From Sisyra terminalis (Eukaryota > Arthropoda > Insecta > Neuroptera > Sisyridae), in contig OY292279.1 in assembly GCA_958496175.1 (NCBI GenBank), positions 5,208,001 through 5,272,000 of the forward strand: a stretch of DNA of 64,000 bases, in the 5' to 3' direction. The position numbers and the translations under genes were made by a program. Of the stretch, positions 8,466 to 22,572 are shown in pieces; position 1 is the first letter of the stretch; each line of letters begins with the position of its first letter. The notes under the pieces were generated by a model, which saw nothing but the letters and a program-made list of their open reading frames with translations, was not told the origin of the DNA and searched no databases.

Positions 8466-8960
8466 TTTAAGACCCATTTAAATTTATATTTTAGATATTC
8501 TTACAAGAATTTTTCAAGCCGGAAATATTTTCAATATTATAGAATTACGTTTAAGAGTAGTTCAGATATTAAGTTAAATAGTTGATCAATAATTGCTATG
8601 AATCGACTATTACTGGAAATATCAATGGAATTTAATCAAAAAATTGAGCCGGTTAAAAGCCAATGAACCTTATAGGTGCATGATGGAAAAAAAATCCTTA
8701 AATTTTTTCGATTTCTTGGGTTGGATAAAAGCTTTATTTAACTATTCTTCCACACTACTCTACTCTATTTTCTTTTGCTAAACATATAATATTAATAGTT
8801 TAAATCTTATTATATTAGTCAAAGCTTAAATTATATATTAAAAAATAGAGCAAATAAAAGTTCATTTTTCTAAGTTCTTTGGGAAATGATGATAGATTTA
8901 AATCCATTGGATAATCGTCTGATGTTTTCATGATCGACTTGCTTTATTTATTTGTACCAA
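8466..8960. other. AT-rich left flank of the satellite array
   Basis: There is no gene or repeat that I can match. It ends at the satellite junction near 8961, where ttgtaccaaaaccacag passes into monomer sequence. No transposon end or target-site duplication is visible at the junction. Confidence 0.55.
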
Positions 8961-10633
8961 AACCACAGTTTTTTCTTGACGAAGAATGATTTCTTCTGCC
9001 ATTTTGATGATCGATATCTCCCATAAACGTGGCTTGTTTTCGGAAAAATTTGCACAGCATGTACAGGAAAGACGTATACTTTTGATAAGCATGCTTAAAA
9101 AAATTTTATGACTTTTGACGTTTTCGTGAAAAATCAACGATGGTTTACCCACGGTTTTTTCTTGTGCGAAAAATGATTTCTTCTGCCACTTTGATGGTCG
9201 ATATCTCCCATAAACGTGGCTCGTTTTCGGAAAAATTTGAACAGCATGTACAAAAGGACGTATACTTTCAATTGGCATGCTTAGAAAACTTTTTTGAAAT
9301 TTTCGATTTCCGTGAAAAATCAACGATGGTTAACCCATGGGTTTTTTTTTTGACGAAAAATGATTTCTTCTGCCACTTTGATAGTCGATATCTCCCATAA
9401 ACGTGGCTTGTTTTCGGAAAAATTTGCACAGCATGTACAGGAAAAACGTATACTTTTAATAAGCATGCTTAAAAAAATTTTATGACTTTTGACGTTTTCG
9501 TGAAAAATCAACGATGGTTAACCCACGGTTTTTTCTTGTGCGAAAAATGATTTCTTCTACCACTTTGATGGTCGATATCTCCCATAAACGTGGTTTGTTT
9601 TCGAAAAAATTTGCACAGCATGTACAAAAAGACGTATACTTTCAATTGGCATGCTTAGAAAACTTTTTTGAAATTTTCGATTTCCGTGAAAAATCAACGA
9701 TGGTTAACCCATGGTTTTTTTTTTGACGAAAAATGATTTCTTCTGCCACTTTGATAGTCGATATCTCCCATAAACGTGGCTTGTTTTCGGAAAAATTTGC
9801 ACAGCATGTACAGGAAAGACGTATACTTTTGATAAGCATGCTTAAAAAAATTTAATGACCTTTGACGTTTACGTGAAAAATCAACGATGGTTACCCCACG
9901 GCTTTTTCTTGTGCGAAAAATGATTTCTTCTGCCACTTTGATGGTCGATATCTCCCATAAACGTGGCTTGTTTTCGGAAAAATTTGCACAGCAAGTACAA
10001 ATGGACTTATACTTTCAATTGGCATGCTTAGAAAACTTTTTTGAAATTTTCGATTTCCGTGAAAAATCAACGATGGTTAACCCATGGTTTTTTTTTTGAC
10101 GAAAAATGAATTCTTCTGCCACTTTGATAGTCGATATCTCCCATAAACGTGGCTTGTTTTCGGAAAAAATTGCACAGCATGTACAGGAAAGACGTATACT
10201 TTTGATAAACATGCTTAAAAAAATTTTATGACTTTTGACGTTTTCGTGAAAAATCAACGATGGTTAACCCATGGTTTTTTTTTTGACGAAAAATGAATTC
10301 TTCTGCCACTTTGATAGTCGATATCTCCCATAAACCTGGCTTGTTTTCGAAAAAATTTGCACAGCATGTACAGGAAAGATGTATACTTTTGATAAGCATG
10401 CTTAAAAAAATTTTATGAGTTTTGACGTTTTCGTGAAAAATCAACGATGGTTAACCCACGGTTTTTTCTTGTGCGAAAAATGATTTCTTCAGCCACTTTG
10501 ATGGTCGATATCTCCCATAAACGTGGCTTGTTTTCGGAAAAATTTGCACAGCATGTACAGGAAAGACGTATACTTTTGATACGCATACTTAAAAAAATTT
10601 TATGACTTTTGACGTATTCGTGAAAAATCAACG
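8961..10633 (+). repeat. Array edge: first ~9 monomers
   Basis: The first monomer starts inside its head (accacagttttttcttgac) and is the most diverged of the array, with gacgaagaatgat and gccattttgatgatcg changes. The next monomers carry private changes (a gggtt T-head at 9326-9350, tttaccc for ttaaccc near 9143, and aaaaacg for aagacg near 9440). Edge divergence fits unequal exchange that homogenises the interior more than the ends. Confidence 0.88.
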
Positions 10634-12312
10634 ATGGTTAACCCACGGTTTTTTCTTGTGCGAAAAATGATTTCTTCAGCCACTTTGATGGTCGATATCT
10701 CCCATAAACGTGGCTTGTTTTCGGAAAAATTTGCACAGCATGTTCTAAAGGACGTATACTTTCAATTGGCATGCTTAGAAAACTTTTTTGAAATTTTCGA
10801 TTTCCGTGAAAAATCAACGATGGTTAACCAATGGTTTTTTTTTTGACGAAAAATGAATTCTTCTGCCACTTTGATAGTCGATATCTCCCATAAACGTGGC
10901 TTGTTTTCGGAAAAAATTGCACAGCATGTACAGGAAAGACGTATACTTTTGATAAACATGCTTAAAAAAATTTTATGACTTTTGACGTTTTCGTGAAAAA
11001 TCAACGATGGTTAACCCATGGTTTTTTTTTTGACGAAAAATGAATTCTTCTGCCACTTTGATAGTCGATATCTCCCATAAACGTGGCTTGTTTTCGAAAA
11101 AATTTGCACAGCATGTACAGGAAAGATGTATACTTTTGATAAGCATGCTTAAAAAAATTTTATGACTTTTGACGTTTTCGTGAAAAATCAACGATGGTTA
11201 ACCCACGGTTTTTTCTTGTGCGAAAAATGATTTCTTCAGCCACTTTGATGGTCGATATCTCCCATAAACGTGGTTTGTTTTCGAAAAAATTTGCACAGCA
11301 TGTACAAAAAGACGTATACTTTCAATTGGCATGCTTAGAAAACTTTTTTGAAATTTTCGATTTCCGTGAAAAATCAACGATGGTTAACCCATGGTTTTTT
11401 TTTTGACGAAAAATGAATTCTTCTGCCACTTTGATAGTCGATATCTCCCATAAACGTGGCTTGTTTTCGGAAAAAATTGCACAGCATGTACAGGAAAGAT
11501 GTATACTTTTGATAAGCATGCTTAAAAAAATTTAATGACCTTTGACGTTTACGTGAAAAATCAACGATGGTTAACCCACGGCTTTTTCTTGTGCGAAAAA
11601 TGATTTCTTCTGCCACTTTGATGGTCGATATCTCCCATAAACGTGGCTTGTTTTCGGAAAAATTTGCACAGCAAGTACAAATGGACTTATACTTTCAATT
11701 GGCATGCTTAGAAAACTTTTTTGAAATTTTCGATTTCCGTGAAAAATCAACGATGGTTAACCCATGGTTTTTTTTTTGACGAAAAATGATTTCTTCTGCC
11801 ACTTTGATATTCGATATCTCCCATAAACGTGGCTTGTTTTCGGAAAAATTTGCACAGCATGTACAGGAAAGACGTATACTTTTGATAAGCATGCTTAAAA
11901 AAATTTTATGACTTTTGACGTTTTCGTGAAAAATCAACGATGGTTAACCCACGGTTTTTTCTTGTGCGAAAAATGATTTCTTCAGCCACTTTGATGGTCG
12001 ATATCTCCCATAAACGTGGTTTGTTTTCGAAAAAATTTGCACAGCATGTACAAAAAGACGTATACTTTCAATTGGCATGCTTAGAAAACTTTTTTGAAAT
12101 TTTCGATTTCCGTGAAAAATCAACGATGGTTAACCCATGGTTTTTTTTTTGACGAAAAATGATTTCTTCAGCCACTTTGATGGTCGATATCTCCCATAAA
12201 CGTGGCTTGTTTTCGGAAAAATTTGCACAGCATGTACAGGAAAGACGTATACTTTTGATACGCATACTTAAAAAAATTTTATGACTTTTGACGTATTCGT
12301 GAAAAATCAACG
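10634..12312 (+). repeat. 9-mer higher-order repeat (1679 bp), copy 1
   Basis: This block starts with a monomer carrying gcatgttctaaaggac and the rare ggttaaccaatgg junction. The same order of variants recurs 1679 bp later from 12313, including the caagtacaaatggac monomer at 11671 and 13350. 1679 equals five 187-bp plus four 186-bp units. Confidence 0.85.
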
Positions 12313-14178
12313 ATGGTTAACCCACGGTTTTTTCTTGTGCGAAAAATGATTTCTTCAGCCACTTTGATGGTCGATATCTCCCATAAACGTGGCTTGTTTT
12401 CGGAAAAATTTGCACAGCATGTTCTAAAGGACGTATACTTTCAATTGGCATGCTTAGAAAACTTTTTTGAAATTTTCGATTTCCGTGAAAAATCAACGAT
12501 GGTTAACCAATGGTTTTTTTTTTGACGAAAAATGAATTCTTCTGCCACTTTGATAGTCGATATCTCCCATAAACGTGGCTTGTTTTCGGAAAAAATTGCA
12601 CAGCATGTACAGGAAAGACGTATACTTTTGATAAACATGCTTAAAAAAATTTTATGACTTTTGACGTTTTCGTGAAAAATCAACGATGGTTAACCCATGG
12701 TTTTTTTTTTGACGAAAAATGAATTCTTCTGCCACTTTGATAGTCGATATCTCCCATAAACGTGGCTTGTTTTCGAAAAAATTTGCACAGCATGTACAGG
12801 AAAGATGTATACTTTTGATAAGCATGCTTAAAAAAATTTTATGACTTTTGACGTTTTCGTGAAAAATCAACGATGGTTAACCCACGGTTTTTTCTTGTGC
12901 GAAAAATGATTTCTTCAGCCACTTTGATGGTCGATATCTCCCATAAACGTGGTTTGTTTTCGAAAAAATTTGCACAGCATGTACAAAAAGACGTATACTT
13001 TCAATTGGCATGCTTAGAAAACTTTTTTGAAATTTTCGATTTCCGTGAAAAATCAACGATGGTTAACCCATGGTTTTTTTTTTGACGAAAAATGAATTCT
13101 TCTGCCACTTTGATAGTCGATATCTCCCATAAACGTGGCTTGTTTTCGGAAAAAATTGCACAGCATGTACAGGAAAGATGTATACTTTTGATAAGCATGC
13201 TTAAAAAAATTTAATGACCTTTGACGTTTACGTGAAAAATCAACGATGGTTAACCCACGGCTTTTTCTTGTGCGAAAAATGATTTCTTCTGCCACTTTGA
13301 TGGTCGATATCTCCCATAAACGTGGCTTGTTTTCGGAAAAATTTGCACAGCAAGTACAAATGGACTTATACTTTCAATTGGCATGCTTAGAAAACTTTTT
13401 TGAAATTTTCGATTTCCGTGAAAAATCAACGATGGTTAACCCATGGTTTTTTTTTTGACGAAAAATGATTTCTTCTGCCACTTTGATATTCGATATCTCC
13501 CATAAACGTGGCTTGTTTTCGGAAAAATTTGCACAGCATGTACAGGAAAGACGTATACTTTTGATAAGCATGCTTAAAAAAATTTTATGACTTTTGACGT
13601 TTTCGTGAAAAATCAACGATGGTTAACCCACGGTTTTTTCTTGTGCGAAAAATGATTTCTTCAGCCACTTTGATGGTCGATATCTCCCATAAACGTGGTT
13701 TGTTTTCGAAAAAATTTGCACAGCATGTACAAAAAGACGTATACTTTCAATTGGCATGCTTAGAAAACTTTTTTGAAATTTTCGATTTCCGTGAAAAATC
13801 AACGATGGTTAACCCATGGTTTTTTTTTTGACGAAAAATGATTTCTTCAGCCACTTTGATGGTCGATATCTCCCATAAACGTGGCTTGTTTTCGGAAAAA
13901 TTTGCACAGCATGTACAGGAAAGATGTATACTTTTGATAAGCATGCTTAAAAAAATTTTATGACTTTTGACGTTTTCGTGAAAAATCAACGATGGTTAAC
14001 CCACGGTTTTTTCTTGTGCGAAAAATGATTTCTTCAGCCACTTTGATGGTCGATATCTCCCATAAACGTGGCTTGTTTTCGGAAAAATTTGCACAGCATG
14101 TACAGGAAAGACGTATACTTTTGATACGCATACTTAAAAAAATTTTATGACTTTTGACGTATTCGTGAAAAATCAACG
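12313..14178 (+). repeat. 9-mer higher-order repeat, copy 2 with one extra monomer (1866 bp)
   Basis: It follows copy 1 variant by variant up to about 13840, then contains one additional monomer, making 10 units, before the next gcatgttctaaaggac monomer at 14179. Confidence 0.8.
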
Positions 14179-16790
14179 ATGGTTAACCCACGGTTTTTTC
14201 TTGTGCGAAAAATGATTTCTTCAGCCACTTTGATGGTCGATATCTCCCATAAACGTGGCTTGTTTTCGGAAAAATTTGCACAGCATGTTCTAAAGGACGT
14301 ATACTTTCAATTGGCATGCTTAGAAAACTTTTTTGAAATTTTCGATTTCCGTGAAAAATCAACGATGGTTAACCCATGGTTTTTTTTTTGACGAAAAATG
14401 AATTCTTCTGCCACTTTGATAGTCGATATCTCCCATAAACGTGGCTTGTTTTCGGAAAAAATTGCACAGCATGTACAGGAAAGACGTATACTTTTGATAA
14501 ACATGCTTAAAAAAATTTTATGACTTTTGACGTTTTCGTGAAAAATCAACGATGGTTAACCCATGGTTTTTTTTTTGACGAAAAATGAATTCTTCTGCCA
14601 CTTTGATAGTCGATATCTCCCATAAACGTGGCTTGTTTTCGAAAAAATTTGCACAGCATGTACAGGAAAGATGTATACTTTTGATAAGCATGCTTAAAAA
14701 AATTTTATGACTTTTGACGTTTTCGTGAAAAATCAACGATGGTTAACCCACGGTTTTTTCTTGTGCGAAAAATGATTTCTTCAGCCACTTTGATGGTCGA
14801 TATCTCCCATAAACGTGGTTTGTTTTCGAAAAAATTTGCACAGCATGTACAAAAAGACGTATACTTTCAATTGGCATGCTTAGAAAACTTTTTTGAAATT
14901 TTCGATTTCCGTGAAAAATCAACGATGGTTAACCCATGGTTTTTTTTTTGACGAAAAATGAATTCTTCTGCCACTTTGATAGTCGATATCTCCCATAAAC
15001 GTGGCTTGTTTTCGGAAAAAATTGCACAGCATGTACAGGAAAGATGTATACTTTTGATAAGCATGCTTAAAAAAATTTAATGACCTTTGACGTTTACGTG
15101 AAAAATCAACGATGGTTAACCCACGGCTTTTTCTTGTGCGAAAAATGATTTCTTCTGCCACTTTGATGGTCGATATCTCCCATAAACGTGGCTTGTTTTC
15201 GGAAAAATTTGCACAGCAAGTACAAATGGACTTATACTTTCAATTGGCATGCTTAGAAAACTTTTTTGAAATTTTCGATTTCCGTGAAAAATCAACGATG
15301 GTTAACCCATGGTTTTTTTTTTGACGAAAAATGATTTCTTCTGCCACTTTGATATTCGATATCTCCCATAAACGTGGCTTGTTTTCGGAAAAATTTGCAC
15401 AGCATGTACAGGAAAGACGTATACTTTTGATAAGCATGCTTAAAAAAATTTTATGACTTTTGACGTTTTCGTGAAAAATCAACGATGGTTAACCCACGGT
15501 TTTTTCTTGTGCGAAAAATGATTTCTTCAGCCACTTTGATGGTCGATATCTCCCATAAACGTGGTTTGTTTTCGAAAAAATTTGCACAGCATGTACAAAA
15601 AGACGTATACTTTCAATTGGCATGCTTAGAAAACTTTTTTGAAATTTTCGATTTCCGTGAAAAATCAACGATGGTTAACCCATGGTTTTTTTTTTGACGA
15701 AAAATGAATTCTTCTGCCACTTTGATAGTCGATATCACCCATAAACGTGGCTTGTTTTCGGAAAAAATTTCACAGCATGTACAGGAAAGATGTATACTTT
15801 TGATAAGCATGCTTAAAAAAATTTAATGACCTTTGACGTTTACGTGAAAAATCAACGATGGTTAACCCACGGCTTTTTCTTGAGCGAAAAATGATTTCTT
15901 CTGCCACTTTGATGGTCGATATCTCCCATAAACGTGGCTTGTTTTCGGAAAAATTTGCACAGCAAGTACAAAAGGACTTATACTTTCAATTGGCATGCTT
16001 AGAAAACTTTTTTGAAATTTTCGATTTCCGTGAAAAATCAACGATGGTTAACCCATGGTTTTTTTTTTGACGAAAAATGATTTCTTCTGCCACTTTGATA
16101 TTCGATATCTCCCATAAACGTGGCTTGTTTTCGGAAAAATTTGCACAGCATGTACAGGAAAGACGTATACTTTTGATAAGCATGCTTAAAAAAATTTTAT
16201 GACTTTTGACGTTTTCGTGAAAAATCAACGATGGTTAACCCACGGTTTTTTCTTGTGCGAAAAATGATTTCTTCAGCCACTTTGATGGTCGATATCTCCC
16301 ATAAACGTGGCTTGTTTTCGGATAAATTTGCACAGCATGTTCAAAAGGACGTATACTTTCAATTGGCATGCTTAGAAAACTTTTTTGAAATTTTCGATTT
16401 CCGTGAAAAATCAACGATGGTTAACCCATGGTTTTTTTTTTGACGAAAAATGATTTCTTCAGCCACTTTGATGGTCGATATCTCCCATAAACGTGGCTTG
16501 TTTTCGGAAAAATTTGCACAGCATGTACAGGAAAGATGTATACTTTTGATAAGCATGCTTAAAAAAATTTTATGACTTTTGACGTTTTCGTGAAAAATCA
16601 ACGATGGTTAACCCACGGTTTTTTCTTGTGCGAAAAATGATTTCTTCAGCCACTTTGATGGTCGATATCTCCCATAAACGTGGCTTGTTTTCGGAAAAAT
16701 TTGCACAGCATGTACAGGAAAGACGTATACTTTTGATAAGCATACTTAAAAAAATTTTATGACTTTTGACGTATTCGTGAAAAATCAACG
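14179..16790 (+). repeat. 14-mer higher-order repeat (2612 bp), copy 1
   Basis: The variant order at offsets 0, 560, 933, 1306, 1679, 2052 and 2612 is the same as in the block at 22573. The diagnostic monomers are gttctaaaggac (offset 0), caagtacaaatggac (933), the cttgagcg head (1679) and ggataaatttgcac (2052). Its first nine units continue the 9-mer pattern. Confidence 0.85.
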
Positions 16791-19587
16791 ATGGTTAACC
16801 CACGGTTTTTTCTTGTGCGAAAAATGATTTCTTCAGCCACTTTGATGGTCGATATCTCCCATAAACGTGGCTTGTTTTCGGAAAAATTTGCACAGCATGT
16901 TCTAAAGGACGTATACTTTCAATTGGCATGCTTAGAAAACTTTTTTGAAATTTTCGATTTTTGTGAAAAATCAACGATGGTTAACCCATGGTTTTTTTTT
17001 TGACGAAAAATGATTTCTTCTGCCACTTTGATAGTCGATATCTCCCATAAACGTGGCTTGTTTTCGGAAAAATTTGCACAGCATGTTCAAAAGGACGTAT
17101 ACTTTCAATTGGCATGCTTAGAAAACTTTTTTGAAATTTTCGATTTCCGTGAAAAATCAACGATGGTTAACCCATGGTTTTTTTTTTGACGAAAAATGAA
17201 TTCTTCTGCCACTTTGATAGTCGATATCTCCCATAAACGTGGCTTGTTTTCGGAAAAATTTGCACAGCATGTACAGGAAAGACGTATACTTTTGATAAAC
17301 ATGCTTAAAAAAATTTTATGACTTTTGACGTTTTCGTGAAAAATCAACGATGGTTAACCCATGGTTTTTTTTTTGACGAAAAATGAATTCTTCTGCCACT
17401 TTGATAGTCGATATCTCCCATAAACGTGGCTTGTTTTCGAAAAAATTTGCACAGCATGTACAGGAAAGATGTATACTTTTGATAAGCATGCTTAAAAAAA
17501 TTTTATGACTTTTGACGTTTTCGTGAAAAATCAACGATGGTTAACCCACGGTTTTTTCTTGTGCGAAAAATGATTTCTTCAGCCACTTTGATGGTCGATA
17601 TCTCCCATAAACGTGGTTTGTTTTCGAAAAAATTTGCACAGCATGTACAAAAGACGTATACTTTCAATTGGCATGCTTAGAAAACTTTTTTGAAATTTTC
17701 GATTTCCGTGAAAAATCAACGATGGTTAACCCATGGTTTTTTTTTTGACGAAAAATGATTTCTTCAGCCACTTTGATGGTCGATATCTCCCATAAACGTG
17801 GCTTGTTTTCGGAAAAATTTGCACAGCAAGTACAAAAGGACTTATACTTTCAATTGGCATGCTTAGAAAACTTTTTTGAAATTTTCGATTTCCGTGAAAA
17901 ATCAACGATGGTTAACCCATGGTTTTTTTTTTGACGAAAAATGATTTCTTCTGCCACTTTGATATTCGATATCTCCCATAAACGTGGCTTGTTTTCGGAA
18001 AAATTTGCACAGCATGTACAGGAAAGACGTATACTTTTGATAAGCATGCTTAAAAAAATTTTATGACTTTTGACGTTTTCGTGAAAAATCAACGATGGTT
18101 AACCCACGGTTTTTTCTTGTGCGAAAAATGATTTCTTCAGCCACTTTGATGGTCGATATCTCCCATAAACGTGGCTTGTTTTCGGATAAATTTGCACAGC
18201 ATGTTCAAAAGGACGTATACTTTCAATTGGCATGCTTAGAAAACTTTTTTGAAATTTTCGATTTCCGTGAAAAATCAACGATGGTTAACCCATGGTTTTT
18301 TTTTTGACGAAAAATGATTTCTTCAGCCACTTTGATGGTCGATATCTCCCATAAACGTGGCTTGTTTTCGGAAAAATTTGCACAGCATGTACAGGAAAGA
18401 TGTATACTTTTGATAAGCATGCTTAAAAAAATTTTATGACTTTTGACGTTTTCGTGAAAAATCAACGATGGTTAACCCACGGTTTTTTCTTGTGCGAAAA
18501 ATGATTTCTTCAGCCACTTTGATGGTCGATATCTCCCATAAACGTGGCTTGTTTTCGGAAAAATTTGCACAGCATGTACAGGAAAGACGTATACTTTTGA
18601 TACGCATACTTAAAAAAATTTTATGACTTTTGACGTATTCGTGAAAAATCAACGATGGTTAACCCACGGTTTTTTCTTGAGCGAAAAATGATTTCTTCTG
18701 CCACTTTGATGGTCGATATCTCCCATAAACGTGGCTTGTTTTCGGAAAAATTTGCACAGCAAGTACAAAAGGACTTATACTTTCAATTGGCATGCTTAGA
18801 AAACTTTTTTGAAATTTTCGATTTCCGTGAAAAATCAACGATGGTTAACCCATGGTTTTTTTTTTGACGAAAAATGATTTCTTCTGCCACTTTGATATTC
18901 GATATCTCCCATAAACGTGGCTTGTTTTCGGAAAAATTTGCACAGCATGTACAGGAAAGACGTATACTTTTGATAAGCATGCTTAAAAAAATTTTATGAC
19001 TTTTGACGTTTTCGTGAAAAATCAACGATGGTTAACCCACGGTTTTTTCTTGTGCGAAAAATGATTTCTTCAGCCACTTTGATGGTCGATATCTCCCATA
19101 AACGTGGCTTGTTTTCGGATAAATTTGCACAGCATGTTCAAAAGGACGTATACTTTCAATTGGCATGCTTAGAAAACTTTTTTGAAATTTTCGATTTCCG
19201 TGAAAAATCAACGATGGTTAACCCATGGTTTTTTTTTTGACGAAAAATGATTTCTTCAGCCACTTTGATGGTCGATATCTCCCATAAACGTGGCTTGTTT
19301 TCGGAAAAATTTGCACAGCATGTACAGGAAAGATGTATACTTTTGATAAGCATGCTTAAAAAAATTTTATGACTTTTGACGTTTTCGTGAAAAATCAACG
19401 ATGGTTAACCCACGGTTTTTTCTTGTGCGAAAAATGATTTCTTCAGCCACTTTGATGGTCGATATCTCCCATAAACGTGGCTTGTTTTCGGAAAAATTTG
19501 CACAGCATGTACAGGAAAGACGTATACTTTTGATACGCATACTTAAAAAAATTTTATGACTTTTGACGTATTCGTGAAAAATCAACG
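16791..19587 (+). repeat. Rearranged satellite block, 15 monomers
   Basis: It begins with the gatttttgtg tail variant shared with 25185 and holds a mixture of the neighbouring 14-mer variants in different order (cttgagcg head at 18674, ggataaatttg at 18185 and 19118). One monomer near 17645 has acaaaagacg with one A fewer than its relatives, which breaks the local reading frame. The same deletion recurs near 26413. Confidence 0.78.
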
Positions 19588-22572
19588 ATGGTTAACCCAC
19601 GGTTTTTTCTTGTGCGAAAAATGATTTCTTCAGCCACTTTGATGGTCGATATCTCCCATAAACGTGGCTTGTTTTCGGAAAAATTTGCACAGCATGTTCT
19701 AAAGGACGTATACTTTCAATTGGCATGCTTAGAAAACTTTTTTGAAATTTTCGATTTCCGTGAAAAATCAACGATGGTTAACCCATGGTTTTTTTTTTGA
19801 CGAAAAATGAATTCTTCTGCCACTTTGATAGTCGATATCTCCCATAAACGTGGCTTGTTTTCGGAAAAAATTGCACAGCATGTACAGGAAAGACGTATAC
19901 TTTTGATAAACATGCTTAAAAAAATTTTATGACTTTTGACGTTTTCGTGAAAAATCAACGATGGTTAACCCATGGTTTTTTTTTTGACGAAAAATGAATT
20001 CTTCTGCCACTTTGATAGTCGATATCTCCCATAAACGTGGCTTGTTTTCGAAAAAATTTGCACAGCATGTACAGGAAAGATGTATACTTTTGATAAGCAT
20101 GCTTAAAAAAATTTTATGACTTTTGACGTTTTCGTGAAAAATCAACGATGGTTAACCCACGGTTTTTTCTTGTGCGAAAAATGATTTCTTCAGCCACTTT
20201 GATGGTCGATATCTCCCATAAACGTGGTTTGTTTTCGAAAAAATTTGCACAGCATGTACAAAAAGACGTATACTTTCAATTGGCATGCTTAGAAAACTTT
20301 TTTGAAATTTTCGATTTCCGTGAAAAATCAACGATGGTTAACCCATGGTTTTTTTTTTGACGAAAAATGAATTCTTCTGCCACTTTGATAGTCGATATCT
20401 CCCATAAACGTGGCTTGTTTTCGGAAAAAATTGCACAGCATGTACAGGAAAGATGTATACTTTTGATAAGCATGCTTAAAAAAATTTAATGACCTTTGAC
20501 GTTTACGTGAAAAATCAACGATGGTTAACCCACGGCTTTTTCTTGTGCGAAAAATGATTTCTTCTGCCACTTTGATGGTCGATATCTCCCATAAACGTGG
20601 CTTGTTTTCGGAAAAATTTGCACAGCAAGTACAAATGGACTTATACTTTCAATTGGCATGCTTAGAAAACTTTTTTGAAATTTTCGATTTCCGTGAAAAA
20701 TCAACGATGGTTAACCCATGGTTTTTTTTTTGACGAAAAATGATTTCTTCTGCCACTTTGATATTCGATATCTCCCATAAACGTGGCTTGTTTTCGGAAA
20801 AATTTGCACAGCATGTACAGGAAAGACGTATACTTTTGATAAGCATGCTTAAAAAAATTTTATGACTTTTGACGTTTTCGTGAAAAATCAACGATGGTTA
20901 ACCCACGGTTTTTTCTTGTGCGAAAAATGATTTCTTCAGCCACTTTGATGGTCGATATCTCCCATAAACGTGGTTTGTTTTCGAAAAAATTTGCACAGCA
21001 TGTACAAAAAGACGTATACTTTCAATTGGCATGCTTAGAAAACTTTTTTGAAATTTTCGATTTCCGTGAAAAATCAACGATGGTTAACCCATGGTTTTTT
21101 TTTTGACGAAAAATGAATTCTTCTGCCACTTTGATAGTCGATATCACCCATAAACGTGGCTTGTTTTCGGAAAAAATTTCACAGCATGTACAGGAAAGAT
21201 GTATACTTTTGATAAGCATGCTTAAAAAAATTTAATGACCTTTGACGTTTACGTGAAAAATCAACGATGGTTAACCCACGGCTTTTTCTTGAGCGAAAAA
21301 TGATTTCTTCTGCCACTTTGATGGTCGATATCTCCCATAAACGTGGCTTGTTTTCGGAAAAATTTGCACAGCAAGTACAAAAGGACTTATACTTTCAATT
21401 GGCATGCTTAGAAAACTTTTTTGAAATTTTCGATTTCCGTGAAAAATCAACGATGGTTAACCCATGGTTTTTTTTTTGACGAAAAATGATTTCTTCTGCC
21501 ACTTTGATATTCGATATCTCCCATAAACGTGGCTTGTTTTCGGAAAAATTTGCACAGCATGTACAGGAAAGACGTATACTTTTGATAAGCATGCTTAAAA
21601 AAATTTTATGACTTTTGACGTTTTCGTGAAAAATCAACGATGGTTAACCCACGGTTTTTTCTTGTGCGAAAAATGATTTCTTCAGCCACTTTGATGGTCG
21701 ATATCTCCCATAAACGTGGCTTGTTTTCGGATAAATTTGCACAGCATGTTCAAAAGGACGTATACTTTCAATTGGCATGCTTAGAAAACTTTTTTGAAAT
21801 TTTCGATTTCCGTGAAAAATCAACGATGGTTAACCCATGGTTTTTTTTTTGACGAAAAATGATTTCTTCAGCCACTTTGATGGTCGATATCTCCCATAAA
21901 CGTGGCTTGTTTTCGGAAAAATTTGCACAGCATGTACAGGAAAGATGTATACTTTTGATAAGCATGCTTAAAAAAATTTTATGACTTTTGACGTTTTCGT
22001 GAAAAATCAACGATGGTTAACCCACGGTTTTTTCTTGTGCGAAAAATGATTTCTTCAGCCACTTTGATGGTCGATATCTCCCATAAACGTGGCTTGTTTT
22101 CGGATAAATTTGCACAGCATGTTCAAAAGGACGTATACTTTCAATTGGCATGCTTAGAAAACTTTTTTGAAATTTTCGATTTCCGTGAAAAATCAACGAT
22201 GGTTAACCCATGGTTTTTTTTTTGACGAAAAATGATTTCTTCAGCCACTTTGATGGTCGATATCTCCCATAAACGTGGCTTGTTTTCGGAAAAATTTGCA
22301 CAGCATGTACAGGAAAGATGTATACTTTTGATAAGCATGCTTAAAAAAATTTTATGACTTTTGACGTTTTCGTGAAAAATCAACGATGGTTAACCCACGG
22401 TTTTTTCTTGTGCGAAAAATGATTTCTTCAGCCACTTTGATGGTCGATATCTCCCATAAACGTGGCTTGTTTTCGGAAAAATTTGCACAGCATGTACAGG
22501 AAAGACGTATACTTTTGATACGCATACTTAAAAAAATTTTATGACTTTTGACGTATTCGTGAAAAATCAACG
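19588..22572 (+). repeat. 14-mer higher-order repeat with an extra dimer (2985 bp), copy 2
   Basis: It matches copies 1 and 3 at offsets 0-2052. The dimer at 21640 is then repeated at 22013, so the block is 16 units. This is a direct record of a 373-bp tandem duplication inside the higher-order unit. Confidence 0.85.
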
